The notes under the pieces were generated by a model. The model made no database searches, was not told the DNA's origin, and saw only the letters and a program-made list of their open reading frames with translations. A stretch of 64,000 nt of DNA, taken from NCBI GenBank assembly GCA_009760855.2, contig WPIO01000145.1:397001-461000 (forward strand). The letters are read 5' to 3'. The number at the start of each line of letters is the position of its first letter. Position 1 is the first letter of the stretch. The stretch is from Cristatella mucedo. Its lineage: Eukaryota; Bryozoa; Phylactolaemata; Cristatellidae. Of the stretch, positions 11,321-38,939 are shown in pieces. The position numbers and the translations under genes were made by a program.

Positions 11321-11907
11321 TATCTGCTGCACCGAAAACCTGAGGAGTGAACGGGAAGTGGACAGACGACCAATAGGTGAGGCAGCATGCGTTCCTGCAA
11401 AAGCGCATCCCTGCTCTCTTTGTTGGCACAAACAGCTCGGCAGGTGCCTCCGAGGCACATCGGTTCGCCCTTGCACACCATTACTAAGTGGCCACCTGCC
11501 AGCTGTGGCACTGCTGCCAGCTGCTACTCAGGCGCAGCAGAGCCGATCCCCGGCTGTCTCCGAGCTGGCACGCTAAGCCGAGTTTCTCTAGAGGGAAGCT
11601 AAAGCCCGCGATCGAAGTCACCTTCTTTGCTGCTGAGACCGGTTGCTGAAGTCCGTCACGCGATGCCGCGACGGCTGGTATGCCGCACAAAGCGAAAGTC
11701 GCCTATCTGGAAGCCAGAGCCCTTGCGAGCCAGGAACGATCGGATAATGGGCTCTACGACTACAGCAAAGAGGATATGTGACCGCAGATCACCCCGCCTG
11801 ACTCCCGCTGATGACATAAACGGGTAAAACAACCTGACTTTAAAGTCATTGGGTTGTGCAGGAATCACACCCCGAGAGGGCTTCACGAACTGTTGTTGCC
11901 CAATCCG

Positions 11908-12955
11908 AGTAATAATAATAATAATAATAATGCACTTGATAAAGCGCCCTCAGAGAACTTAATCTCTTTCTAGGCGCTTTACATTTGCTGCAAAGGGAAA
12001 TGCAATTGAATGGTAAGTAAAATCATGCTTGAAAAACAAACAAAATGAATGTTATGGTTAGGGGTGACATGCACAGGGTCACCATGCAAATGTGGTTAGT
12101 GGCAGCATGCACAGTGTCAGCAAGCATAAGCTCATCAAGGGCGAATCACAGGGACCCACTAAATGCTGTCCTAAATAGGGGTGTTTTTAAGTTTCTTTTA
12201 AATATGGTCAGGTCAGGGGATGTTCTGACGCAGGTCTGGAGGAAGTTCCAGGCTTTGGGAGCATACGAACTAAATGCACGGTCTCCAAAGGATTTAAGGT
12301 TTGTACGAGGTATTTCTACACTGTTGGATTCCGAAAAGCGGGTGGTACGATGCTTGGCCTGCTGGGGAAGTATATCGGAGAGATAGGCTGGAGCCATAGA
12401 ATGAAGAGACCTAAAAGTGAGCGACAAAACCTTGAAGTCAATCCGTTGCTTGACTGGTAGCCAGTGCAGGTCGGCGAGAAGTGGAGTAATGTGGCAACTG
12501 CGACGCTCACGACAGACAAGCCTAGCTGCAGAGTTTTGCACCAGCTGCAATCGCCTGATCGCACATGCCAGTAGGACAGTAAGTAGTGAGTTGCAGAAGT
12601 CGAGACAGGATGTCACGAGTGCATGGACCAATATGGACGTGGTATACTTATCTAATCAAGCCCGAATTTTAGTAATGTTATGAAGCTGAAATAAGGCAGA
12701 TTTGACTGTGGAGCTGATGTGGTCGTCTAATGAGAGGTCGCTTTGGAATATGACAGCTAGATTTCAAGCTGATTCGACAGGAGATATGCTGGCAGAGCCG
12801 ATTTTGAGAGTCAGCCTTTCCAATCTCTGAATCACACTGGGTTTGCCCATAACTAGTAAGTTAGTTTAATCATCGTTTAGTTTTAGAAAATTTGCTGCCA
12901 TTCATGTGCGGATATCATCAATGCATGCAGCAAGTGGGTTGAGAGAATTTGAGTA
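11908..12955 (-). mobile_element. LINE 3' third, recent copy
   Basis: (AATAAT)n tail at 11910, 3' end complement ctttctaggcgctttacatt, then ORF C-terminus on the minus strand (FVTS/LVTSCLDFCNSLL, QLVQNSAARLVCRERRSCHI, DLHWLPVKQRIDFKVLSLTF). Very close to 41577-42560 and 47748-48708, so the family was active recently. 5' truncated. Confidence 0.92.
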
Positions 12956-14053
12956 TCCTCCGACTGAAGACCTGCTCCTTCGTTACTCAACTGCGAAATG
13001 TCCCACTGGTACTTGCGAAGCTGGTCGCTCGATAAGGACTTGATCCTGCTCTAGATAGCGGTCAGCCAGGTTGTACCATACTACCCATCAGCAACTTTAC
13101 AACAATGCTACGTCCGCCATAATCTTCATCGTGCGGTCATGATGCCTCCTCTTAGTCGTCAGACTTGTAACGAAAGCACGATTGTACTATTCTTTCCACC
13201 TGAGCGCGGGTGGCTGATCTTCGCCTTTGAGAACCTCAGTTTCTCGAGGCTCAGAGTTCGATTAATGCCAAAGTGGTGCGTGTAAGGAAATTCGCGAAAG
13301 TCAAAAGTCTGCCGGCATGTCTCTCATCTGCCACAGCGGCTATGCAGCGGTCTTTCAGTGGTGCCTGAGGAAGTCACATCTCGACATTTGGTTTAAGCTG
13401 TTGAGAAATGACTTTATTCAAAAGCTAGGTAAAGCAAAGCTCAGCCAGAAGCTAGTTACCCTATATATACCTACCAAGGGCATGAAGCTCATAGAATGCT
13501 TCAGAAATGGCTGGCGAGCAACGGACCGCTCCCTCTCCGTACACCTAAACGGTGACGTCGCCAAAAAAAGTTGGCTCCTACTCGACTGAAACATTCGGCT
13601 GCCAGCGGCCCAAGCGGATCCGATTCATTGGTGAATTAATTAAATAATTAAATTTTAATCGGGGCGTACTGATGAGGCGATCCAACTTAATCTCACTCAA
13701 CATAGTAAGGTGAAGAGTGATCACAAGACTACATTATGGAATAATTTCGTCTAACAGGGTCAAACTCTTGTATTGCTGAAAGAATTTGCTGTCACCAAAG
13801 CTGCGGCCATACTAAGGGGATTATTTTGACTCTGCGTATTGGTTAAGCAGGGTTATTTCGGTTAGTGGTGAGGGGACTTGCACCACAAATGGGAAAGGCA
13901 GGTAAACCGCAACTGGTGACGCATTCTGCTTGATACCCTGATACGACCAGGGTTCTACTGCCAATGGTTCTTGATCTCTGCCACTCGATCTCTGCCTGCT
14001 GGCATGGTCCCTGCGATCTCTGCAGAAAGTAACATACAATTTTAAATAGTAAA
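12956..14053. other. unassigned interval
   Basis: One 90-codon plus frame (13317-13589) without motifs. Nothing else recognised. Confidence 0.4.
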
Positions 14054-14212
14054 AGTTCATTTGTATAACGCTGTAAGAGAACTTAAACTTTATCCAGGCG
14101 CTTCACACATGTCACAGGGCTCGAACCCACGGCTTCTGTCGTCGAATCCATTCACCTAGACCTCGGTCATCAATGAGGAGCACTTTAACCCTGCGCCAAA
14201 CCAGGGCGGCTC
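14054..14212 (-). mobile_element. SINE family 2, copy 2
   Basis: Reverse copy: ttcatttgtataacgctgta, aggcgcttcacacatg, ggctcgaacccacgg, gcgccaaaccaggg. Confidence 0.8.
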
Positions 14213-14219
14213 ATTATGT

Positions 14220-14814
14220 AGAAGCAGCTCATTGTGCGGTCAGTGGTATGTTTGTACGTTGGTGTTATTTTGGTATGTTGAGGGCAAGTATGCCATCAGC
14301 CATGGCGAGAATACTCGAATAAAATCATAATTTTTCGCTGGGCTCGGGAACGAATTCCATTTTGCCAAGGTACCGCGTGGAATATCGGGATCCGAATTGC
14401 GCACGACCACACGTGCTACGAACCCAGTCCTCCGGCAATGTCTTCGGCTCGTGACCAGGGAACGGCCACTGAAGTTTTCAGCTCGCGTCTCTCGGCCAGA
14501 GCAAGCTCCCTGGTCTGCCACCTCGCTCCGCCCCGCTGGCGTCACCGGGCTAGCGTGGTGGAGGGGTCAGCGACCAATCAAGGGTTGGCCACCTAAACGC
14601 AACAGCTCGGCCCAAGCTACACTAAGCTGTTTCTCGGCGTATATTTCGATAAAGAAAAATTTAAAGTTAATCTCATCGAGAATCGTCGACATCTATCTTC
14701 GTGGCGTCTGGAGAATTATCGCCGAAGCGACCTTGAACAGCACCAAGGTCGCTCTCCCGTTTCGGACGCGATCTCGGTCAGGCTCCATTCGCGAGCGCCG
14801 CTACCAGCCCTTCC
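14220..14814 (+). promoter_or_regulatory. CpG-rich region upstream of PGK (probable promoter/5' UTR)
   Basis: The 600 bp before the PGK start are richer in G+C and CpG than surrounding repeat sequence, and the richness continues through exons 1-4. I see no convincing TATA box, so the start site cannot be placed. The promoter role is inferred from position and composition. Open frames here on both strands look like chance readings of GC-rich DNA. Confidence 0.4.
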
Positions 14815-30177
<15,363 letters not shown>

Positions 30178-30320
30178 CAATTACGGCTGCCTTGTTTGTG
30201 AGTGATAGACTCGTTGCTCGTGTGTGTCTCCTTAGTGCACCAGCACGTCGGCATCTCATGCATTGGATATACCGGTCTACCTGTGGAATGTTGAAATAAA
30301 CGCGTTTTCATGCTGTTTGT
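30178..30320 (+). terminator. PGK 3' UTR and polyadenylation signal
   Basis: A canonical AATAAA lies at 30295-30300, 118 bp past the PGK stop, followed by T-rich sequence. This predicts a short 3' UTR with cleavage near 30310-30320. Confidence 0.7.
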
Positions 30321-30829
30321 TAGTTTTGCTTCTGTCAATGCAGAATCTTGGTCAGCCATCGTCGGCCTGCTTGTTTGCCTGCTGTATGTCAAATATTCGA
30401 TGCAGAACGAGCATCGGGCACGCTTCCTCCACGTGCCCGGGGCTCCCTAACGAGTCACGCCCCTTCATCCTTCCCGTGATTGGCTGCCTCCTTGATTCAT
30501 CCGGGCTAAGCTCTAGGCAGGAATAAGTGCAATCAGCACAGCCAGCATGGGCACCGGGGTACGAGTACGAGTTTCTAGAGGCAGCTGAAGGAGTGAGCAG
30601 ATGCCCAAGCCGTTAGCCAGCCACTTGTGCAGGAAAAACTAATATTAGTAGAAAGACAGCAATAATCTTTTTCCTTTCATTTTGCATCTGCTCAGCAGAA
30701 AAGCTTGTCAACTGGTTAGCGAATGCGTAAATACGAAAAAAAGGGCGTTTTTCCTCGACGGCAAATTTCGTGACACGAAGTTTCGCTGGTTTGGCTTCTT
30801 GTTAAATCATGGGTCAAGGAATGTCGTGG

Positions 30830-31060
30830 CTTCAGTCGGGCTTTAGTTCCAGGCGTTGGAAGCGTACGAACTGTCGGCATGACCTACCAAGGATTTGAGG
30901 TTGATTAGAGGCACTGCAGAGGGATTTGAATCAGAAGAGCTGGTATTCGGATGCCTAGCCTGATTAGGAAAGATTTTGGATAGCTAGATAGCCAGAGCGA
31001 GGGAATTGAGGTACCTAAAAGTGGGCGGCTGAACCTTCGAGTCGAGTCTTAGGAAGAGAT
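30830..31060 (-). mobile_element. old LINE ORF fragment
   Basis: Order of gttccaggcgttggaagcgt, aaggatttgaggtt, gatgcctagcctgat and aggtacctaaaagtg matches 12250-12420 of the recent copy on the same strand. Confidence 0.6.
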
Positions 31061-33390
31061 TAGGCTGTCAGATTCATTGTACTGACTGATACTATTATTC
31101 CGGCCTCGTCGCCAACCCTTTTTCCTCGTCATTAGAGGGCAATTTTGTTCACGGTGAGGCTGAGGGAGATGGCTTAAGTGATTGTGCGAGGATTCGTCGG
31201 GCTTGAGATGGCGTAAACGCAGCAGCCACGAGTTGATTGACAGACGAGGTGCTGTCAGAAGAGCCAGTGTAGTTAGTAGGGGGAGAAGAGGCCTGGAGAA
31301 TATGTGTGCTACAGTGCCACTTAAGCTAGGCAGATGGTGGGCTTGCCTGGTGCTATTAATAGCATGTTCTTGCAACGTCGAGGCTCGGCTCCATGAAAAG
31401 ATATAAGCTGGCTTAACCCTAGGACTCTTGGCTGAGCCACTTGGCAGTGCAGCGGCATCACTGGGGCAGGGTAGTTCGAGCAGAAAACCCCTAGCCACCC
31501 TAGTCCCGGTTGCTCAGTTCTCAGCTAGCTGTTCTCGAGTGCATAATACCACTGGCACTTGTGCTGCTTCAGGACTCACCTTCCAAGTGTCGTAGATGTA
31601 CAGGTTCAAGGGGAGGAGGGCTATGACATAGTGACCTCTCGACCTATGCTCACTATCCAATACTCGCAGTAGCAATACGACACTTTTACTAGCAATCAAT
31701 AGACGCTAGGCGAGGATTTTCATATGCTGTGTTTTTTAAAGCAAAGCGACTCGGCAATAGAGTTGAGCTATCTATACGCCAAAATACACCTTTTCCGTTC
31801 GCTCTGGGCCAGCTCAGCTCAGCTTAGGAATCGTACATAATCGCCAGTTGCTTTCGCTTGTAAATTCGGGCTGCAGAAACAGTTTCTGGTGCCTCCGCAA
31901 CCGAGGACCTGTGTCCACATCAATTAATAACTAAATGCCTAGACTACCCTGAGAGAATTGAATCTTATGCAAAATTGTGGTAATCAAATAGTACCAACCG
32001 CGCTTAGCTAAGCTACCTACATTGGGCATGCGAGGTACCAGTCAGGCCGTCTTCTTCCGCGGGAGATTTGTGATTTTTTTTGCCACCTTTTGTATTATCG
32101 TACAATTTTGTATGTATTACTATGTTTTGTGTCTTTCTTATCCTTTCTTTGCTGCCGCAGACACCTAATGAATACCGGCGCCAGCATCCGGTAGCTTCGA
32201 CACCCAGTCCAAGGTCGTGAATGTCACTAAATAGAAATACAATGCCGCCCGCACAATCTCGATACCGCTCGACCAGAATAGCAGACTTCAGAAGAGCGGA
32301 GAGAAGTTCAAGCGTCTCAAAGTCTGTGTGGCTACGGCGTCGGCTTTGAATCCCTGCGGTATTACGCAGCGACCACTAACTACTCTCCTGCAGCCGACTA
32401 TGGCTCATCTTTTTCAGCGGTCCTGAGCTGCTACGTCCATGCAACTCACTACCTCAACTGCTCTCCCAACTCAGCTACGCTTCCCACTTTCTCTTTGTTG
32501 CGTGACGTGAAGTCTGCTGGCTACCGAATGCGTACCGAAAGCCGCTTAGGTTGTGAGTGCGCTATACAAAACACTCCAGCGTAACACCCACGTGGTCTTT
32601 ATGACTTTGTGGAGCTACAGACGGAGATACATTACATGACACAGGAGGGAAAAGAACTCTTTCCTGCAATTAATTATGGAAAGTGCGTGTACGTGTGCTG
32701 GTTTTGAAATCAATCCCTGCGCTATTTACTAAAACCGAACGGTGCACCCAAGGAAGTATATGCGAGCAAGTTTTATACAGTAGTACAAATATGTGCAAGG
32801 ATGCCAGCAACGAGAAATGCATTACAAAAATACAATGCACGCAAAACGTGGGCTGTGAATCCGAGCGGCGTGTCCAAGAAAAGTTAAGTGACATGTCGGT
32901 GCTTTGTTGGCTGACCGTCACCCTATAGCGGTGAAAACCACATTGAAAAAACATCTCAAGCTCTATTAACGTGAAAACTTATAAGTAGACACTCAAATTG
33001 TATTCATTAGTATAACCCAAAATCAACCGCGAATGCACGGCGAGTGCAGAGTGAATACGAATCTAGTCGATCACGTGACGTAGCGAGCAGCCAAGGGCTG
33101 CGAGTCAGCCCGGATGATGAGTGTGGACAGCGCCATCATTCTGACACTGGGTGTCGAATTCGTCGAGGTGAACCGAAAAATAGTACCGTGAACTGCACCG
33201 CATCGGGTTTTGATGAGGCGGCTACTTGACCTTAACATCCTAGCAGGAACACTTACCCTTTGCAATGATGCTGCTGTTGTGCTGCTTCTCGGGCGAAATC
33301 CGAGGCACTGTTGGGTAGTTAATAGCAGACATAGGACGATTCGAGGCGCTGCCAGCTAGTGAATCAGCAGCGAATTTCGAATACGGAATG
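31061..33390. other. unassigned interval
   Basis: No family recognised. A 149-codon minus open frame (31049-31498) overlaps the LINE scrap edge. 32100-32660 includes a T-rich stretch followed by ccgcag at 32159-32160, but no convincing exon. Confidence 0.35.
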
Positions 33391-33391
33391 G

Positions 33392-33490
33392 ATAATAATA
33401 ATCATAATAATAACAATGAAACCTTGTATAGCGCCCACAGAGAACTTAAATTCTTTCTAGGCAATTTAGTTTGCTGTAAAAGAAGCATGT
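33392..33490 (-). mobile_element. LINE 3' tail fragment
   Basis: aataataatcataataa, ttgtatagcgcccacagaga, ttctttctaggcaattta, tttgctgtaaaag. Confidence 0.7.
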
Positions 33491-34104
33491 TCGTACACAA
33501 GTACATGAAAACTGTTGAGTGATTTATAAGACTTTCAGCCTCCACTTAAAAAGTATGATGACTGGTGAACCCTTTTCGCCGCAGCGCAATTGTAAAAACT
33601 CACATTTTAGAAAATCGATTTCCGGATGTCATAGGTTATCGCAGTTAGCTCTCAGCGAGCCCGACCGAGTGGTGGGGCAGAAAAAGCCGATCGACTTCCT
33701 TACCATGACGCAGCAACATCGTGGTCGCGCCAGCCACAATGGACTGTAGAGACAACGGAAAAGGAGGCAGCATTTCGACTGACGGCAGAAAGGAAAAAGG
33801 AATGTGCGTAACTGATATTGCACAAATTCAGTAATATTTTTCTCTTGCGTCCTACTGCAATGAAAATGCTGTGAGCTCAATTCGCTGATTAATTAACTAA
33901 TAATCTGTTTCCGGATTGTAAAACAATGTTAAGCGAAGAAAGAACGTGAATTTCCCTGTAATTTCAGAGGGAGTCGTAGCGATGAGAGCATAAGCTGCTG
34001 GAATACCCTAGCTATTCTTTGAAACACCTTTGCAGTTCATAGCCATGTAAAGCCTTATTGCGGAACGATATGCAATAAACTTCTATGCAATTATGTACGC
34101 TGTA
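33491..34104. other. unassigned interval
   Basis: No recognised repeats or exons. Short open frames only. Confidence 0.4.
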
Positions 34105-34106
34105 TA

Positions 34107-34620
34107 CCATATTTTTACGAGTACGTCGCACATTTTCCAATTATTTCTAGGAAAAAATAAGCCTGCGACTTATATACTGCAAGGCAAATAATGTCGAAAT
34201 TAAAAACTACTCCTTACCTACCTATCTAGACTGCTCAATTTGTTCATAGGGTTAGAAGAGCCAGTATCAAACATGTTTGTGAAAAGGTTTTACATGCTTG
34301 GGAGAGCATCAACACAGGCCATTGGGAAGCCGTTCAAGAAGACAGGAATTTCAAACATGCTGGATGGAACTGAATATGATGCAATCTATGAGGAAAATAG
34401 TGATTCAGACATTGACTATGAACATGTTACCAGCGATACTGAGTGAATTACTGATGACGAGCTTCTTGCTAACTGTGACGATTAAAGCAATTTATATTAA
34501 AATGATCTATATATTCAGTAATAATATTTTTTAATAAAACTGTTTTAAAAAAATCGTGTCCATAAATTTAGGGTGTGACTTACTTATACATGGGTGCGAC
34601 TTGTACTCGTAAAAATACGG
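34107..34620 (+). mobile_element. non-autonomous pogo/Tigger-type DNA transposon with a transposase C-terminus
   Basis: Terminal inverted repeats: left ccatatttttacgagtac then gtcgcac; right (reverse complement) ccgtatttttacgagtac then aagtcgcac. Both ends are flanked by TA (34105-34106, 34621-34622), the target duplication of Tc1/mariner-type elements. The internal frame at 34240-34446 encodes a transposase tail: AIGKPFKKTGISNMLDGTEY followed by the acidic SDSDIDYEHVTSDTE, like the C-termini of pogo/Tigger transposases (FKxxGISNxLDGxED). The catalytic domain is deleted. Confidence 0.85.
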
Positions 34621-34622
34621 TA

Positions 34623-35333
34623 ATTGTGATAGATTCAACAGCATTCAACAAAAACTAATTAGTAAACCTAGCTTACTAAATGGGTTGATCATTCCATCTG
34701 ACGATAATAGATCGTCAAACGACTAATCTCTCTAATTAATTAACCTCTATAATTTTGAATGAACGCGACTGCCTTTAATTTGTCCCATCAACTGAAATTA
34801 CTGCTGATTCGCTAGCTAGCCGGTGCTAACCAGTGAGAGAGGCCTGCATACAACTGCCTAAATTCGAATGAAAAAATGCACTTACGTAGAGAAATTGAAA
34901 ATGAGTCAAATTTGGTCGGGCGCAAATGTCTAGAATTGCTATTTGCATAAATAAGGCGACTTTTCGAGGAAAATAAAAAGTCTTACAAGTTTTGATTTAC
35001 TAAGCGGCTGCAAGTGCAAAATTTCGCTAGTAGGAAATCAGGAATGCATTAAAAGACAACTCGAGAGGCACAGCAGTTACAGAAGTAAAAAAAAAAGTGC
35101 ACTCGAAGTTAAACCTGCCTCCGGCCACCCAGCGCTACCAGAGTTGCAGAATATGTCAAAAATGGAACCCTAACGAGCATCGATACGGAAACTGACACTG
35201 CTCAGACCTGCTTTAGGCTCAGATCTGCTTGCTGTTTGACCCTAGCACATAAGACATATCGTCGAGCCCATGGACATCTTCGTATGTGCTTGCCGCCATG
35301 TGCCGCTTGTTTGTGCCGTCTAGTCTCCGCGCC
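34623..35333. other. unassigned AT-rich interval
   Basis: No recognised coding or repeat content before SINE family 2 copy 5. Confidence 0.4.
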
Positions 35334-35476
35334 GAGTTGGTTTGGTCCGATGGTTAATGCGCTTGCCGCGACTATGGTCTGGCCGAGATCGTGGGCTCGA
35401 GCTCCGTGGCATACGTGAAGCGCCTGAATAGAGATTCAGTTCTCTTAGGGCGCTATACAAATGAATTATATGTACA
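35334..35476 (+). mobile_element. SINE family 2, copy 5
   Basis: Head gagttggtttggtccgatgg, B box gtgggctcgagctcc, tail gtgaagcgcctgaatagaga, then gttctcttagggcgctatac and aaatgaattatatg. The best forward-strand copy. Confidence 0.88.
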
Positions 35477-35749
35477 TGCTTCCACTGGCCGCTACCACCA
35501 TGCTTCCCTCAGGCATGGGCGGGCTGTCACTATAACTTCGCCGACATTTACTGACTTTAGTATTCAGTACGATCGTGCATGCCAGTTATCGTTTTACCAT
35601 CGTCGATCGAATGCATCCCTAGGTGCTGCTGCTGCCGCCGCCAGGATTCGTGAATCGGTAATCTCCCGAAGGAAGCCCAGTCGTGGCAGCTTCGTGGTGG
35701 GGGGGTGTTCAGCCTCGTTTCGAGAATTCCGGCCTCGTTTCGAGCCGTC

Positions 35750-36640
35750 CAGCGAGCTCTCACTCAAGCAGTGCAGTGAATCTCTCTACATTACTGGTCA
35801 CCAGGTCGCCTACTGGAAATCCGGGCCCAATCCTAAATTGTGCCAATTGAATGAACCTTCGATGTGACATAAACCCTTGATAATACAGGATGTGATTTTG
35901 AAGGCGCCATTGACCTGTTGACTTTAACCGAGACCTAGCTGAAATTGGCTAACCATCCCACCGTAACCGTAGTCACTCCGATAGGTTTCTCTTTTTCTTC
36001 ATACCCCTGGATCGATCAAAATCGATGTGGGTGTGGCACTTGTAGCTCGTTTCTCGTTCAATTGGAAAGCGTTGACCTCAAAGAAGCTTTTCGAATCTAT
36101 TGTTTGAAGTCCCTCCAGCAGCAAGTTGCTAACGACATGCAGTAGTCTGTCGTCCCATAGGTAAAAAGCCTTCTAGGATCTCAAGATTTTTCTGACCTCA
36201 TTTCGATTCCGTGTGCAAGAAATTGATCTTCCCTCGTTGGGGATAATTACAACATTCGTTTTGACGACTTAAGTCACGCCTGAAGTGTCAAACTGTGTGC
36301 GTTAATTGTTTCTTTTTCTCTTATGGCTCATGTGCACGATCCCACTCACAACAAGGCTCCACCAGCATATCTCCTGTAGTACCGGCACAAAATCTGGGTG
36401 ACCTGTTCCAAAGTGACCTTTCTTTAAATGACCACGTCAGCAGCTACGTAGAACTGCAAAAAATCTTGGTCTGCTTAGATAGGGACACCACATCCAAGGT
36501 GGTCCATACAGTTGTGCCATCCTGCCGAGGCTGCTGTAGCAAACAACTTTAAAGTCATCCGGGCTGTGTAATAAGGCGCCTACAGAAGGTGCAATACTCT
36601 GCAGCCTATGTGGCTCATTTTAATAGGTGCTATGAAATGG
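35750..36640 (+). mobile_element. decayed LINE with internal deletion
   Basis: ctctcactcaagcagtgcag and tctctacattactggtcacc resemble the start of the 7.2-kb LINE. Endonuclease-region scraps include LLTLTET then LANHPTVTVVTPIGFSF, and SLMAHVHDPTHN (36320). It then jumps to SPVVPAQNLGDLFQSDLSLN (36370-36430) and TTSKVVHT, so the RT domain is missing. Confidence 0.65.
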
Positions 36641-38285
36641 AGGTATACGAACTTCGGAGCTCCACTATAAAGTTTGAGTACATTTGCTAGCAGCAAGAGA
36701 GGTAAGAGAGTAGAGCAATCGAGTTGAATTTGAAATTCCCTACATGACAGTCAGCGTAGATATTGAGTGGCAAGCTTCATATCAATGACCGATGGACAAG
36801 GACGGATAATGCATAATGGACAAGTATGTGACTCTACTTACTGGTATGCAACAAGAGGTAAGTGTCAACTCCAACCAGGCAGTTCCACCAGGTCCGTCGT
36901 TAGGTGAGTACAAAGGTCAGTGGAAGAATTGTTTGCATTGTCACACAGTGGAGTGCCAATTCACGACGATATATTCAATCTCATTTACAAGAAAGTTCCT
37001 AGAGAGCCAATCAAGTTCTTTTAGTGACTTATTCATTCATCACACGAGATTTCCATATTACAAGAAGGCTCACTGGAATACTAGTAAAAGACAGAAAATA
37101 TTCACCAGTTTGTCGAAGAAAATATGATATGCTTCTATAACCACCTTTACAGAAGCATTGAACTAAGAACTTCTTGATCCCTTACAAACGGCTCTAAAAT
37201 GAGTGTGAATTAAGATACTCTCGAATATAAAAACAACGACTCATAAAAAAAGATCATAAAAAACACGATCATACAGTAGTTTTCAGAAACATGTCATGAC
37301 CCTTGAAAATCAGGTGTACTGCTGTGCATCTTACTGCTTAGAGTGGGTGAAAGTTCTAACGCCTAAGTCAGAATTCAATCAAAGTGACCAAATAAGCAAG
37401 AAAAATGGTCATAAGCAAGAAACCTTCCCGATGCTGAATTGAACTGTCGTTGCTTACAGATGCTTGTCAGCCGCGTGCTCCAGTGTGTGCACTTTTTGTC
37501 ACAGTATCACAGCATGGCAGTGCTAACTGTTGACTGCAGAGATTGACATTTAATCCGTCTTCTCGTTGCTGAGCTTCTTTTCGCTGTTTCCGCATCGGGT
37601 GATGAAGATTTGCAAATACGTTCTTACATGCTAGGCTACAGAAAGCATTCAGCCTAATATATTTATCTCCGAGTGGTGCTTCTTCCATGGTATAATCCCT
37701 AAAGCCGAGAGGGCATCCACTTACTGATTTAGATTGGATGCCCTGCGAAAACCCGATGCAAGACTTCGCGAAGCCTTGACATCTGCCGTCCTCACGGAAG
37801 TAGCGTCCTGTACTCCACGGGAAAAACTCATGAAAATTGTTGGCGACAGCCAGCAAAAGCAGTTTGGAGTTCGTACTATAGTGCGATAAAAATTTAAAAA
37901 CAGCAAGCTACGTCAATAGATTCAGTTTGACATAAGCAAATGGTCATAACGCATAAACTAAAATCAGGGCACAAATATATACAATGCTAATGAAGATAAT
38001 ATTTCACACTATTTGTGTTGCCATTATGCAACAGGGCGATTTGGTGCTTTTGTAAAGCCTACAAGCAAAAAATCGAAATATATGCTTGCAATATCTAAGC
38101 CGAGATTTTCGGGTTAAGGGAAAAGGTCAATAAAATACTTTTCAAAAGACAAACGTGTTAGAAATGGATCAGAAGTTCTGACGACTTCCACTTACAAGAA
38201 AAATTTACTATTCAAACCATGACTAACTAGAATGTAAACCCGAAGCAAAATATTTACAAACTACAAATTTACCCACCTCAGCATC
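36641..38285. other. unassigned interval
   Basis: Contains a 103-codon + frame (36816-37127) and a 129-codon - frame (37467-37856). Neither has family motifs or a clear splice context. Confidence 0.35.
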
Positions 38286-38470
38286 ATATACGACTTGTAT
38301 CCCAACTTGTTAAGCCTTGGTAGATCGATGTACCTTCGTGAAGATTGTTGAGGTGCAGCTTGTGATTTTAAAAAGCTTCATTTTCAGTGTAGCCTTGCGC
38401 CTTGTCAATTTCACAGCTCGGCCACTAATTCGAATATTAGAATGAAATTTGAAGTGTATCACAGACCCAC
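38265..38470 (-). repeat. unclassified repeat C, copy 1
   Basis: On the minus strand shares, in order, acactgaaaatgaagctttt, aaaatcacaag, accaaggcttaa and a ggatacaagtcgtatatgatg-like 3' part with 60975-61180. Confidence 0.6.
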
Positions 38471-38889
38471 AATTATTTCTTATTTCAGTCTCGTATGTAT
38501 TGCTAAGCATCTCATCAAACTTCCTGAAGCTTTATTTCTGCAATCATGGACATGTAAAGTAAAACCTACCTGACCGATATACCGAGGAGCAGAGTCTGTA
38601 TCACTAACACTTAAATGGTGCTAGTAATTGCAGATGCGTGATAGATACTCGCGAAGCAAGCACGTAAAAGCACTCCTAGCTGATCGCGGGAGCCACACAA
38701 GTACAGGAAGATACGGTAACTATAGCTAAGCATGACGCTAATGAAGGATGCCCATACCTTGATGGAAAGTCGTCACTAGAGATTTGTACATAAGAGAGCA
38801 ACAGACGGGCGTGCACAGCACCAGCCATAACGCACAACTATGACTTCCAATGTCCCCGTACACTCTCTTAACCATACATGAATTTTATT

Positions 38890-38892
<3 letters not shown>

Positions 38893-38936
<44 letters not shown>
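38893..38936. repeat. (AT)n microsatellite
   Basis: tatata run of about 44 bp. Confidence 0.9.
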
Positions 38937-38939
38937 GAC

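Noticed and set aside
12316-12564. 82-codon frames MRSGDCSWCKTLQL... seen in three places
   Set aside because: They are an alternative-frame reading of the LINE ORF C-terminus.
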